In this document: positions 45,258 to 57,658 of the stretch, piece by piece
Position numbering within the stretch: position 1 is the stretch's first letter
How the letters are laid out: each line of letters opens with the position of its first letter
Assembly: GCA_950022295.1 (NCBI GenBank)
Contig: OX465597.1
Coordinates: 377,673,016 to 377,737,015 of the forward strand
Direction of reading: 5' to 3'
Length of the DNA: 64,000 nucleotides
Origin: Bromus sterilis
Taxonomy: Eukaryota; Streptophyta; Magnoliopsida; Poales; Poaceae
Notes under the pieces: generated by a model
Told to the model about the DNA's origin: nothing
What the model saw: the letters and a program-made list of their open reading frames with translations, nothing else
Database searches by the model: none
Position numbers and translations under genes: made by a program

Positions 45258-46210
45258 TGTAACAGCCCAGATTTCACAAAAATTAAAAAAATTGTTTTCG
45301 GTGTGAATTATTTGATTGTCTAATTTGTTTGCGGTGTTTGCATCCCCGATTTATCGATTGGCGATTATTTCCCCCCTCTTATCTCGTACCGGACAGAGAC
45401 CGACCCTTGCCAGCCTGACACTTGACCTTTGCGACACCGGGTTTCACCCGATCACCGTCGCGAAAACCGCACGAGACCAGCCATAGCCAACGGAACAAAA
45501 ACCCAGTTTAATAATTAAACGGGTTATTTTCATAGCGCGCCGGAAAGTGTTCTCGGAACGGTTCCAGCACGAGGTGAACGCCGCCGGTTCGACGCTTTGA
45601 TCGAGCAGTTTGAAGTTTTACCCGAATCGGAGGTCCTGCGGACCCCCGGTGGTCAGGAATGTAAACACCGCGCGCGCGAGAGAAAATCCGGGGATGCTTT
45701 TGCAAACTGCAAGCCACCTGGGCTATATAAATACCACCACTCTCCCACCCCTTTCTAGGGTTTCCCCTAAGCCAAAATTGCATCCACCCCCTCCACTTTG
45801 CCCCAAAAATACCCCATTTTCGCAACCCTAGCCCATCAGATCTGAAAAATCAGCCCCAGGCACTCTGGACCGTTAGATCTGGTGATCCGACGGCCCAGAG
45901 GCCGCCACGTCAGCGCCCTGGCCTCCCACCTCCTCTCTCTCTCCTCCACCCGTGCGCCGTCGGGCCGAAGCCGCCGCCAGCTCGAGGCACCCGCCGCCGC
46001 CTCCACTCTGGCGAGCGCGCCGCTACGCCGGTCTCCTCCTCCGTGCCATGTGCCTCTCCCTCGCCTGCGCCACGACGCCGTGCAGGCCGTCCCCAAGACG
46101 CGGCCGCAGGAGTGCCGCCCCTCACCGGCGACGGCCGCCGCCGCACTGGCCGCGATCCGGATCGGCCGCTGATGGCTTCTCGCCCCTCGTTGGTTACCCC
46201 AAGTGGAAGG
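45258..46210 (+). mobile_element. LTR-like start, unclassified
   Basis: TGTAACAGCCCAGATTTCAC is the form of a Gypsy LTR start. It interrupts the BARE-like LTR and is followed by a region that becomes GC-rich after 45880. A TATA-like GCTATATAAATACC occurs at 45722-45735. No end, primer site or partner LTR is identified, and the overlapping frames at 45882-46273 on both strands are compositional. Confidence 0.4.
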
Positions 46211-46921
46211 TTTGAGATGCAGTGCAACAGCAAGTTTCCCTCGGTGAAGATACCAAGGTTATCGAACCAGTAGGACTCAGGAGATACAAGTAGATGGCAA
46301 TGTCGCCAGAAATTGCTTCCTGACTAGGGTGTTGTCGTGGACCTGCACACAACAACAAATAACTTTGCTCCCAACGAGTACAGAGGAGTTGTCAATTCCT
46401 CCGGCCTTGTCATTTACAAAGGATCAACGCAAGAGATAAAAGGTGCAAAGGAAAGTAAAAGTTGAAAGTAAATTGAGGGTGTGAACAATAATGTGAAGAT
46501 GGAACGGGGTCCCGTGATTTTCACTAGTGATGTCTCTCTCCCAAAAGACGATAAAAGTGCTAGCGAGGTGAAAAAATCACAGTTGGGCAATTGACAGGAT
46601 TATGAAGGCACCGCAATGCTAACTATGCTGCAAAGAAAGGAAGGGCTCAAAAGCAATGGGCAGTACGCCAAGGTAAGTAGACCGAAATCCATCTGCATCT
46701 ACTACGAATCATCCACCTTGAGATATCTATCCAGAACATCTCGCTGGTATTAAGTTGCGAATCCCACCCAAAGTGTAAACTCAAAGCAACAGACAACTGC
46801 ATTAAAAGAACTTTGCGTAAAGTAAACAATCCTTGCACCCGCAGGTACAAGCACCGTTGTTTTATCCCTGGTGGAAAAAACACATCCCCTAGTCTCATGT
46901 TTCTGTCACTCAAGCTAGACA
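46211..46921. mobile_element. Repeat-like segment left of the CACTA genes
   Basis: The phrase GCAACAGCAAGTTTCCCTCG near 46226 is one I recall from several Triticeae elements, so the segment is probably transposon-derived. Neither a CACTA terminal repeat nor a gene is seen. The left end of the CACTA element must lie in or beyond this stretch, or has been deleted. Confidence 0.3.
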
Positions 46922-49900
46922 TCAAGGGGCTGAACCCACAATCGAGCATAACGCTCTCTCTTGGAGTTGCAAATAAATTTGTGAATATTGTTTTCGTACC
47001 TCTTTATTTATTTCATTATTTGTTCTCTCGCTGACAATTTTATGGATGTTCTCGCAAACGTAGTATCCACATAGATTAGTCCCCTGTGGTTGTTGCGGGC
47101 ATTTCTGTACAAGAATATAATTCAATTAAACAATAATCAAGTATGATAAAGGTGTGTGGACCTAGGTAGTACTACTTACTTTGTTCAAACGCCATGTCAG
47201 CTTCGGTTTCCATTCATGGGACTGATCTTCCTTGATGAACGTTTCCCATACGCTGCCCGAAAAAAGAAAATACATAAAAAAGTTATCAATTAGTTGATAT
47301 TAGGAAATTAACGAAAAAAACCGATATGAATTAAAATTACTTTTTGAGCATAAGAAAAGTCGTCTTGTATAGTATAGGCTCTTTGTTTTTTGAGTCAAAG
47401 ACTTCAACTTTTCCTTCGTACATATCAATAACGATAAGAATAAAGTGGAACCTGCGCACGTTTAAATATGCAGTGCCATATATATAAGTCATCAGTTAAA
47501 ATTTGAACATCTCGTGAGCAAAAGAGAAATGTCTTATAAGACAGTAACACTCACTTGAAGTTGTAAGGCCAAAGTATTATCTTTTTGTCACGTTGTCGCT
47601 TCAAAAACCTTAGCAAAGTCTCCGGTGTATCCCTGTTATAGATGGGATCCTCTATGGTTATTTCATGCATTGTATCCGGGTCAATGAACCCAATGTGCTT
47701 GATTTCATCCCTTTTGCATTCGAGCATCTTCGATCTGCATAATATAGCGCACAAAAGATTATAATTTGCAGACAAAGAACGAGCTGAGCTAAAGACTTCT
47801 CAAATTACATAAATAAATCACTTACAGACAATAGCAACTGATGATAGATTTGTCGAGGGCCCGGAGATTGTATAACTGAAAAAGTTCGCTGAAGTCAACA
47901 CTCACAGAGTATTCTTGGAAGTAGTTCTCTTCCTTAACTCGCACCATGATACACTGGATCCCTCTCTTTGTGGCATTACTGTACCACGTATGCAAATTAC
48001 GCATACTTGTTGGTAGCTTCCTGAGATTCTCGACCAAATCTTTCCCTTGAACAAATTGATATGCTACTTCATGTAAGGTGTAATCGATGGATTGTCGAGA
48101 ACTTTCAATGGACTTCTCGTCAAACACCATGAGAGGGGGGACCGATTGGACGGGTTGTTGTCCGAGCTGGTGCACTTGTTGTTTCCCTTTTTTCGCTGTG
48201 ACACCCGATTGAGTGGGTTTTTTAGCCCTCATCATCTCGTCATACGACTTTTGTATAGAACGCCTATAGTCAGATGGCGGCGATGGTACAGGGTCATATA
48301 GATTCTCAATGGTACGCACAACTTTCACCGGATCTAGAGTCTTCTTAAAAGGGATCTCTGGCACTTTCTTAGCAAAAAAGGCTTTCAGCTCGGACTTAGA
48401 GGTTTCCATGTTTTCGTCGATAGTTTTTTCCCAAGGTAACTTCTCAATAGGCGGCAGTGGTTTCTCATTTCTAGGTCTCTTCCTAGGCGGTGTACCGTTC
48501 CGCTTAAAGGACGCTGTCTTACGCGGAGGATCTCGAGATGGCGGACTCACGCTGGGGTCCCTCTCAGGTAGGTGTGGAATTTGCTGCTCATGTGGACTGC
48601 TACCAGGAGGAGTCGATGGCCTTTGCTGCTCATGTGGACCGCTACGAAGAGGAGTCGGTGGCCTTTTCTGCTCAGGTGGACTACGAGGAGTCGGTGGCCT
48701 TTGCAAAAGGACGATGTATTTCTTGGGCCATAGGGTGAAACCGTGCTTGACATCGGCCATTGTCTTCTCATCGTCACCTCTAGGAAAATCAAGCTCCAAT
48801 GTTTCATAACCCGAAACAACTTCATCCACCCCGACACGAACAAAGCCAGGTGGAATGGGCATATGATGGTGCGTTGCTCCATCTTCATTTGGGTAAACAT
48901 AGCCGACCGCCACCTTAACGGACACGTTCCTGAATAACATATGTAGCTCGCAATCTGTCTTCTCCGTGACATAATCCACGGGGTAGCTTCCTCCACATCC
49001 GTCAAGATGCGAGGAACCCACACTGCTTCTTCGCTGAGATGGGGCGGCATCGACTTGAGGATCCTGTATAAACAGCGGCTGATGAGGTTCCCTCTGATTT
49101 TTCTCAAGCGCCTCCACCCTATTTAACAATTCCGTTAACCTGTCTGACTCCTTCTTCTTCTTTCGCGAATGGCTTCTATAAGTGTCAGCGCACTCCGGCC
49201 ACGCTTCCTTCTTGTTGAGACCTGGGCGAGCTCCAACCCGTCCAACGTGTTCAGGATTGCCCAAAGAGAGTGTCAGCTCGTCATTCTCTCTATCGGGAAT
49301 GTACTCTCCCTTTCTGACCTTTTCAATTGCATCTATAAGCTTCTTCGTGATTGCTTCAATTTTGTCCTTCCATTTCCCCTGCGCAACGATCTTCTCTGTC
49401 ATTGGGTCCAACCCTGCCCCATGCGCGAACAACCAGAGCTTGGACCGGTCGGGCCAGTCCCATGTCTGTGGAGTGATTCCTGCATCCATCATTTTATCTT
49501 CAAACGCTCTCCACTTCGGAATGGCAGTCTTGTAGCCACCTGACCCCAAATGATGGAAAAATTCCTTCTTTGAAGCATTTTTCGTATTTGTGACCGATCG
49601 GGACACATGAGTAGACGATTTCTTATACCTCTTAAATGCGGGCTACTGATCTTTTATCTTCACTAGATTATCATTGAATACTGGATCTTCATGCTTATAT
49701 TTGTCCCATAATTTTTTCTTCCATGTGTGGAATAGCATGGCCATCTTCTTGAGAGTCCATTCCTTGAGTTTCTTCTTCTGGCCTTCCGTCATGTCTTCCG
49801 GTAGGCTGAAGCGTGTCAGTAGATTGTCGCAAAGAAAATTTTTCAACGCGTCGTTGACATAACTAGCTTCAGTCCCCGCGTTCTTCGTCTTATGCCACTC

Positions 49901-50372
49901 TTGAATGCTGATCGGTACATGGTCCCTAACAAGAACTCCAGCTTGATTTATAAATTTGCGGCAGTGCTCTTTCGGATGCACCGGTTCACCGTTATCATTA
50001 AATGCGATGAGGGCTAACCTACCCTCGCCCTTTAGCAATTGCGTCGGGCCTCGTTTTGTTTTAACAGACTTGCTCAATGATCCAGAAGGCTAAAAGAAAA
50101 ATGATTCGTTAATAAGTGCAACACAAATAAATGAATGCATCTACTGATGAACATAGACTTGATACATAAATATACACCTCGCCGGAGTTTGTTATGGACA
50201 CTTCGTTCTCTCTTCTAATCTCTTCAGACTCAAATCACTCACCGACATCGTTCAGAAATTGTGTGAGCTCAAAGTCATCTCCATCGGGTTCCGGCCCACG
50301 GGCACTCTCAAATATCATTCTCTGCACGACTTCTTCTTGATCCTCATTTCGGACGAAGGTGTCGTCCTCCAT
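46922..50372 (-). pseudogene. CACTA second gene (TNP1-like region plus Ulp1-type C-terminal protease), broken
   Basis: Proposed exons, all with GT-AG ends and consistent frame: 50372-50178, 50089-47826, 47734-47555, 47451-47341, 47252-47180 and 47104-46922. The large exon carries an N-terminal segment (AFEDKMMDAGITPQTWDWPD), a short coiled-coil-like piece (DRLTELLNRVEALEKNQ) and a Pro-rich repeat region (PHEQQRPSTPP, 48550-48720). The end has the cysteine protease residues: His in KFHFILIVID, Asp in VEVFDS, Gln and Cys in QPQGTNLCGYYVCENI. Ulp1-like enzymes cleave SUMO-type modifiers; in transposons the role is unknown. Two in-frame stops occur: TGA at 50235-50237 and TAG at 49643-49645, with the frame continuing after each. 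The last exon may have another undetected boundary. Confidence 0.75.
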
Positions 50373-52109
50373 AGCTCAATGTCACTACAAAATTAAGAAA
50401 ACAATTAATTCATTCATCATGCCATGATCATAACAGATTGCTAGATGGATAACAATTGAAATGAAGAAAGCAATAACCCTAACCCTAACACTCGGCGCTC
50501 CTCTCGCTCTTCTCTCTATGTCTGCTTGCATTGGTGAATTGGTGATATTCAAAATAATGTGAGAAATTTTAACATGGTCCTTCTTACCCCCTCGGTTTTC
50601 ATAAGAGGTAAGAAGGCAAGAGTTCATCAAAACCAGTACTTAAGGATGCAACTCTCTCTATGTCTCGCTCTTCTCTCTATGTCTGCTTTCCTCTACTCCT
50701 TGAGGTTTTGAGAAATAAATGAGATGCAACTTCATATCCTAGTGAAAATGATGTGAAATCTTCTATCGAATAGGTGTGAAAGCTCCTTGGTGTCCCGGTA
50801 TCCCTGATGAACAGTAAATTCTATAAAATAGAAATAAAAATGAAAAAAACCTGAAACTTTTAAGACATCAAACATGATCAAATATTTGGTGTTCTCGAAA
50901 AGTTTCATCCACAAAAACCATTCGAGGAGCCCTAACAAAAAAAACCAAAATCTCTGCTCAAAGTTAGCAGAGAATTTTTTTGGCTTGGTGCGGCAACATC
51001 ACGGTTTGCCAGAACCCAATGAACCATGTCGCCATGTTGTAGAGGAGAGTAGGGCCTCACTGACAGGACGACAACTTACTAAAAACAACTTACTAAAAAC
51101 CATTTCTGGTAGGAAAATTAGATACATATTTTGTATGGGCGTTGCTAGGTAGTGCCCGGGGGCTCTTTGATGATTTTATGCGACTTATTACCGTTATTTC
51201 AACAACATGTAACCCAACGCCCCTAGCCTTTCCCGTAAAAAAATGCCCCTAGCCTTCTCGACAAAACTAGTGCCAAGTCTCGACTTTGTGAGAGCGGCGG
51301 GGCTTGGCTTTGCGACACTCCTCCAACGATGCCTAACACTTGGGGCATGGCGTTGTAGATTTGGGTGTGGCCCATTCTAAGGTTTGTACATGACTCTATT
51401 TTCTCTACCAATGCAAAGCTTATTGCTTATTTTTACAGAAAAATACATTTTTTCTATGACAAAGCTGGGATTAGACATGATCACATCCTCACAAAGCACG
51501 GTTCCATGTTTTATTTTTAATATAGTCATTTTTACATTGAATTTACTGCCTACAATTTAAATTGAAAATGCCATAGTCTAAAATTTTGCATATATTGCCA
51601 TGTACCTAATACTTTTGCATATATTGTCATCAAGTAAAATTAATAATAAAAATGAAAGGAGGACCTAGGATTTAATCAATCCTAGGTATCCCAATGAGAG
51701 CGCTTTACACGCTAATCAACCCAGCGCTTCCCTGATGAACTCCGGTGTTAGCTCCACCGTGCCGCCCGCGTAAATCACCATGGCAAACTGTAACCTTCGC
51801 TCGAGGGACCGGAAGGCGGGCGGGGGGAGCCGACGCTGCAGGAGAGTGCATCGGCGGCGGGAGCTGCGGGGCGTGCTGGCAAGGAAGCTAGGGCGGCGGG
51901 AACAGGGCGAGGGAGGCGGGGATGCTCACCGGCATGGTGACGGGCGTCCACGGGAGGGAGGCGGCGGCGTTGAGCTTGCGCTAGCTCGCCGGCACGGCGA
52001 CGGGCGTCCACGGGAGTGAGGCGGCGGCGGCGAGCTTCTCCTCGGGGGGGGGGGGCGCAGCAGTGTGAGAAGATGTGAGAAAGTGGCTCGCGCGGGGTTG
52101 ATTTGGGGA
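50373..52109. mobile_element. Spacer between the CACTA genes, partly foreign
   Basis: 50373-51650 has no gene; it holds short direct repeats (CAACTTACTAAAAAC twice near 51075 and a repeated CGCTCTTCTCTCTATGTCTG at about 50503 and 50665). 51720-52060 is GC-rich with a repeated phrase, CGGCGACGGGCGTCCACGGG, near 51937 and 51995, and resembles a 5' leader and first-exon region. It is not clear how much belongs to the original element. Confidence 0.35.
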
Positions 52110-52240
52110 AGGAAAGGTCTTTGGTACCGGTTGTAGGGACGAACCGGTACCAAAGGTCCAGCCCTGGCCCCACCCCACCGTCTGAAATTTGGCCGAAAAC
52201 CTTTCGTACCGGTTCCTAACACGAACCGGTACGAAAGCCC
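52110..52240. repeat. Internal copy of CACTA subterminal repeats
   Basis: The block from GGTACCGGTTGTAGGG to GAACCGGTACGAAAGC matches 56865-57000 in the same orientation, including the shared phrases CCAGCCCTGGCCCCACC and CCGTCTGAAATTT. Subterminal repeats normally sit near an element end, so this copy in the middle is unexpected. Confidence 0.75.
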
Positions 52241-52690
52241 CTTTTTCTTTTTCTTTTTCTTTTCTTTTCTGTTTCTTTCTCTTTTTCTTTTTGTTTTCTT
52301 TTCTGTTTATTTTTCTATTTCTTTCTGTTTTCTATTTCTTTTTTTTTCTATTTCTGTTTCTTTCTCCTTTCTATTTCTTTTTCTTTTATTTTCTGTTTCT
52401 TTCTCTTTTTCTTTTCTATTTATTTCTCTTTTCTATTTCTTTTTTTTCTATTTCTATTTCTTTTTTTCTGTTTCTTTCTCTTTTCTATTTATTTTTCTTT
52501 TATTTTCTGTTTCTTTCTCTTTTTCTTTTCTATTTCTTTTTCCTTTCTATTTCTTTTTTTATGTTTCTTTCTCTTTTCTATTTCTTTTTCTTTTATTTTC
52601 TGTTTCTTTCTCTTTTTATTTTCTATTTCTTTCTCTTTTCTATTTCTTTTTTTTCTATTTCAGTTTCTTTCTCGAAATCTCCCGTGGCGC
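52241..52690. repeat. Polypyrimidine tract (TTTCTTTTTCTATTTC-type)
   Basis: About 450 bp of almost pure T and C on the plus strand with TTTCTATTTCTTTTTC and TTTCTGTTTCTTTCTC units. It starts straight after the internal subterminal block. The Phe/Ser/Leu-rich frame through it is an artefact of composition. Confidence 0.8.
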
Positions 52691-52994
52691 AGATTTTCTA
52701 TTTCTTTTTTTTGTATTTCTTTTTCTCCAACACTTGTACACATGCACTTTTTTCACCCCTGCCCCTTGTCCTTTCTCTCTCTTTTTCGCTCTTTGTCTCT
52801 GGATGTGCGGGAATAAAATTTTATTACGATTGAACTCGAATTAAAGTACATAGCTCAACTGAAAATTAAGATACACATGGCTAGATTCGAATGTTGGAGT
52901 CGCCGATGTCGCGGTGATTTCCATATCTTACATACAGTAACATCATTACACAAAAGTGATTTCCATATTGAGATACACAAGTTATGATCCCTAT

Positions 52995-55900
52995 CTAGCT
53001 AGTCTTTTGAGTTTTTTTCGTGTGTTTCCCTTTCTTCTGATTGCGACGCAACCATGGACAATCTTCATTATTTAAGATGTTGCTTGGGTCACTTTTTACC
53101 TTGAAGGGTGGAATATCATCAAACTTATTATAATCTTGTGACATGTCTGTCTTGTTCTCTACTCCCACGATGTTTCTTTTTCCTGAAAGAACTATGTGGC
53201 GCTTTGGCTCATCGTATGATGTGTACTCTTGCCTTTCTTTCTTTTTTTCGGTTTGGTAGACATGTCCTTCACATAAAAAACCTGAGCCACTTCACTGGCT
53301 AGGACGAATGGTTCGGTGTCGTACCCTAGATTTTTGAGATCCACTTTAGTCATTCCGTACTGTGGGTCTACCTGTACCCCGTCTTTCAGGTTGAACCATT
53401 TGCACCGGAACAAAGGGACCTTGAAATTAGGTCCATAGTCAAGTTCCCATATCTCCTCTATGTACCCATAATATGTGACCTTCTTCCCATTGCCCTCTGC
53501 TGCATCAAAGCGGACACCACTGTTTTGGTTGGTGCTCTTTTTATCTTGGGCGAAGGTGTAAAATGTATTCCCATTAATCTCGTACCCTTGAAAAGTCGAT
53601 ATAGTCGAAGATGGTTGCTTGGCCAACAAGTATAGTTGTTCTTCATCAGTGACATTCATTAGACGATTTTGCAACCAACCGCCGAAAGTCTTCATGTGTT
53701 CTCCATCAATCCAATCTTCACGTTGCTCCGGGTATTCGGAGCGTAAGATATCCTTGTGTTACACTATGTACGGAGCCACCAAGATAGAATTATGTAGAAC
53801 TGTGTAGTGTGCTTGAGTGAAAGAATGTCCGTCCATACACGTTGTTGCTTTCTTCCCTAGCGTGCCTTTTCCACCCAGTCTCCCCTCATAGCGCGATTCA
53901 GGAACACCGATCGGCTTAAGGTCAGGAATAAAGTCAACACAAAACTCAATGACCTCCTCTGTTCCATAGCCCTTGGAGATGCTTCCTTCTGGCCTAGCAC
54001 GGTTATGAACGTACTTCTTTAAGACTCCCATGAATCTCTCAAAGGGAAACATGTTGTGTAGAAATACAGGACCGAGAATGCTAATCTCTTCGACCAGGTG
54101 AACTAGGAGATGTGTCATAATATTGAAGAAGGATGGTGGGAACACCAACTCGAAGCTGACTAGACATTGCACCACATCCTTCTGTAAATTTTGTAGAGTT
54201 AGTTGATTGATCACCTTCTGAGAAATTGCATTGAGGAACGCACATAGCTTGACAATGGGTACTCGAACATTTTCCGACAGAAGCCCCCTCAATGCAACCG
54301 GAAGTAATTGTGTCATAATCACGTGGCAGTCATGAGACTTTAGGTTGTGAAACTTTTTCTCTGACATGTTTATTATCCCCTTTATATTCGACGAGAAGCC
54401 AGACGGGACCTTGATGCTACTCAGTACTTCAAAAAAGATCTCCTTCTCTTCTTTGGTAAGAGCGTAGCTGGCAGGACCTTGATACTTCTCTGGATTCATG
54501 TTGTTTCCTTCGTGGATACTTTGCTGGTCTTGCCGTGCATCCGGTGTATCATTTGTCTTCCCATACACGCCCAAGAAGTTTAGCAGGTTCACGCAAAGAT
54601 TTTTCTTCACGTGCATCACGTCGATTGCCGAGTGAACCTCTAGGAATTTCCAGTAGGGTAGCTCCCAGAATATAGACTTCTTCTTCCACATGGGTACATG
54701 TCCGTCAACATCATGCGGAACAGATTGTCCGCCAGGACCCTTTCCAAAGATCACTTTTAAATCCTTGACCATATCATATATAACATCCCCAGTAGGGCGG
54801 GTAGGCTTCGTTCGGTTATCTGCCTCACCTCTGAAATGCTTTCCTCTCTTTCTTACGTGATGTTGTTTTGGAAGAAATCGACGATGCCCCAGGAACACAT
54901 TCTTGTTTCCCAAATATATACTGTCAGTCTCACCTAAACAGTGTGTGCATGCATTGTATCCCTTGTTTGACTGCCCTGAAATGTTACTAAGAGCAGGCCA
55001 ATCATTGATGGTTAAAAAAAGCAAGGCATGCAGGTCAAATTCCTCCTTTTTGTGCTCATCCCACACACGTACACCTTCTTCACGCCACAACTGTAAAATT
55101 TCTTCAACCAATGGCCTCAGGTACACATCAATGTCGTTGCCTGGTTGCCTCGGGCCTTGGATGAGCACTGGCATCATAATGAACTTCCGCTTCATGCACA
55201 ACCAAGGAGGAAGGTTATAGATACATAGAGTCACTGGCCAGGTGCTATGACTGGAGCTCTGCTCCCCGAAAGGATTAAGGCCATCTGTACTTAGACCAAG
55301 TTTTAAGTTCCTTGCGTCATCTGAAAATGACTTGAACTGTCTGTCGATTTTTCTCCACTGCGACCCTTCAGCGGGGTGTCTTAGCATCACATCTTTCTTA
55401 CGGTCCTCTTTGTGCCATCGCAACAACTCGGCATGCTCTTTGTTTTGGAACAAACGTTTGAACCGTGGTATTATAGGAGCATACCACATCACCTTCGCAG
55501 GAACCCTCTTCCTGGGGGTGGACTCGCCCTCAACATCGCCAGGGTCATCTCGCCTGATCTTATACCTCAATGCACCACATACCGGGCATGCATTCAAATT
55601 CTCGTACTCCTTGCGGTAGAGGATGCAGTCATTGATTCATGCATGTATCTTCTGCACCTCTAATCCTAGAGGGCAGACAACCTTCTTTTCTTCGTACGTA
55701 CTAGAGGGAAATACGTTCTCCCCTGGAAGCATCTTCTTTATTATTTTCAGCAACTTTTCAAATCCCTTGTCAGTAGTACCATTCTCTGCCTTCCATTGCA
55801 GCAATTCCAGCGTGGTACCCAGCTTTTTCTGGCCATCTTCGCAATTTGGGTACAACAGTTTGTTGTGATCCTCTAACATTTTCTCCAACTTCAACCTCTC

Positions 55901-56326
55901 CTTTTCACTTCCGCAGTTTATCTTCGCATCAAGAATGGCCCCACCCAAATCGTCATCGGGGTCATCAAAAATGGGCTCATCAAAAATGGGCTCTTCTTCA
56001 GCTTCGTCTTCCCCCATTCTACTATCACCGTCTTCAGTGAAAATAGGATAGTTGTCACTATCCTCTTCTTCTTCGTTGTCTTCCAATATAACCCCACTTT
56101 CTCCGTGCTTGGTCCAACAATTATAGCTGGGCATGAAACCGTTCTCCAGCAGGTGGATGTTAATGTTCTTTGAGGTAGAGTAATCCTTCATATTCTTACA
56201 GGAACTACATGGACAATAGATGAAACCATTCGTCCGGTTGTTTGCCTCAGCCACGCTGAGAAAATAATGCATGCCTTTAATGAAGTCGGGATGGCACCGG
56301 TCACCGTACATCCATTGCCGACTCAT
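52995..56326 (-). pseudogene. TNP2-type CACTA transposase, broken
   Basis: The gene starts at 56326 (MSRQWMYGDRCHPDFIKG, the usual TNP2 start; an ATG two codons upstream is less typical) and ends at TAG 52995-52997, about 1110 codons with no intron needed. Domains in order: transposase-associated N-terminus with CPCSSCKN; acidic linker; Transposase_21 core (YNLPPWLCMKRKF, then GYNACTHCLGE and LPYWKFLEVHSAIDVMHVKK); DUF4218 (LKSHDCHVIMTQLLPVALRG, then FPFERFMGVLKKYVHNRARP); DUF4216 (TYYGYIEEIWELDYG). The protein would bind the element ends and cut them. Three lesions break it: TGA at 55637-55639, TAA at 53759-53761 and a frame change in the A-rich run at about 53231-53251. After that run the other frame continues the typical C-terminus (for example SYDEPKRHIVLSGKRN) to the stop. 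Confidence 0.9.
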
Positions 56327-56332
56327 CTGCAT

Positions 56333-56864
56333 TATATATGTATATCAAAAATCATTAATTACACAACATCATAGATATATGAGTGACCAACTTAATTAAT
56401 ATTCAAGTTTATCACATAAAACTAAGTTTTTTTTATAAAAAAAGAAGGGGCTCACCGAGGTGGTACGGTGTCGGCTAGGGGACGACGCTGGCGATCGACA
56501 GCGATGAGGACGGGGATGATACTAAAACCTACAAAACATGATATAATTTCAGCTCAAATTTCATATAAATAAAATAAAATCCCTAACTTAGGCATTTCAT
56601 CGAACACCATGCTAGCACTAGAAAAATAATACGAGTTAACTAGCAAAAAGATGAGCTAAATTAGGAACGCCGGAAGAAGGATGATATTGCTAACCCTTGG
56701 ATAGATAGATGTCGTTAATCTTGTTAAAATGGTGGAGAAAAAGTGAAGATTTGTTGGAGTGTGAGAGGTGCAAAAAATTTAGAAATGTGAGAGAGAGAGG
56801 AAGAAATGAAGGATGAATCGGGTGGGCATGGGACAGGGATGAATCGGGTGGGCATGAGCAAAAT
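56333..56864. other. 5' leader/promoter region of TNP2
   Basis: No gene. AT-rich with a purine-rich stretch of GTGAGAG units (56757-56800) and a 23-bp direct repeat containing GGGATGAATCGGGTGGGCAT near 56812-56858. Confidence 0.4.
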
Positions 56865-57111
56865 TAGTACCGGTTCTCCACATGAACCGGTACCAAAGGA
56901 CCAGCCCTGGCCCCACCCACCGTCTGAAATTTTGGCCGAAAACCTTTAGTACCGGTTCCTAACTCGAACCGGTACGAAAGCTCCTCACGAACCGGTACGA
57001 AAGCTCCTCGCCCGCCTGGACGCCCAAACCGGTACGAAAGACCCCTTTAGTACCGGTTCGTAAGGAAACCGGTACTAAAGGCTTAGACGGTTGCCCCATT
57101 TTCTACTAGTG
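56865..57111 (-). repeat. CACTA right terminus: subterminal repeats and terminal inverted repeat
   Basis: At least eight ACCGGTACNAAAG or reverse-complement CTTTNGTACCGGT units occur in 210 bp, the expected transposase-binding region. The minus strand starts CACTAGTAGAAAATGGGG at 57111. The three bases after the end are TCA; the matching left duplication is not in the window. Confidence 0.85.
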
Positions 57112-57658
57112 TCACGACACATCTGGGAGGCGTCCATGGCTATGGATGGTCTCCCGGAGGGGGTTCCTCCTTTCGGCAGGGTAACGGGGAAGCTTCTCCA
57201 GGCAGCCCCGATCTTGAAACGGCGGCGGTGGCGATACTGAGAGGAGTTCATGAGAAAGAGATCGATATTAGGGGTTTCCACCCCGAGGGGTAAATGTAGG
57301 CGAAGGGGGCATCGAGGGGATCCACGAGGCATTCAGGAGGGTCCCTGGCGCGGCCCAGGGTGGGGCCGCGCCACCTGGCTGCCTGGTGGTGGCCCCCCTT
57401 CCATCTCTTGGTGATTCCGGAAGCTTCTGTTGCGCTGATTTTTTATATATTTTTCCCGGAATTTTTGGAGCACTTTTAATGCCCGGAAACCTGAAATACT
57501 AAAATAGCAGAAAACAAAAACTGGCAACTGGGTGCACTGAGTTAATAGGTTAGTCCAAATAGGTTCAAAAGTGTATGAAAGTTCAAGCAAAACATGGCAA
57601 AGTCACACAAAACATGCATGGAGCAAGAAGAAATTATAGATACATTTGGGACGTATCA
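57112..57658 (-). repeat. Partial LTR of the reverse Gypsy-like element
   Basis: In reverse complement it follows 5455 onwards: the TGATACGTCCCAAA start, GCTCCATGCATGTTTTGTGT and the GGAAGCTTC...CACCAAG section. It is clearly more diverged than the two LTRs at 307 and 5455 are from each other. Confidence 0.8.

Larger units (their letters stand above)
46922..57111 (-). mobile_element. CACTA (En/Spm) transposon with TNP2 and a Ulp1-type second gene
   Basis: The right end is clear: read on the minus strand it starts CACTAGTAGAAAATGGGG at 57111, with ACCGGTACTAAAG-type subterminal repeats in both orientations just inside (56865-57080). From that end come the TNP2 transposase and then a second gene with a Ulp1-type protease end, both on the minus strand; this is the usual order in plant CACTA elements. 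The left end was not found, so 46922 (end of the second gene) is only a minimum. A subterminal-like block at 52110-52240 and a pyrimidine tract between the genes suggest a nested or rearranged element. All genes are broken. Confidence 0.8.

Noticed and set aside
46519..46532. TTCACTAGTGATG as possible left end of the CACTA element
   Set aside because: Only CACTAGT matches the right terminus; the following bases do not continue the terminal repeat, and the preceding three bases are TTT instead of TCA.
52189..52833. 214-codon Phe/Ser/Leu-rich frame
   Set aside because: Produced by the polypyrimidine tract; apparent membrane segments are compositional.
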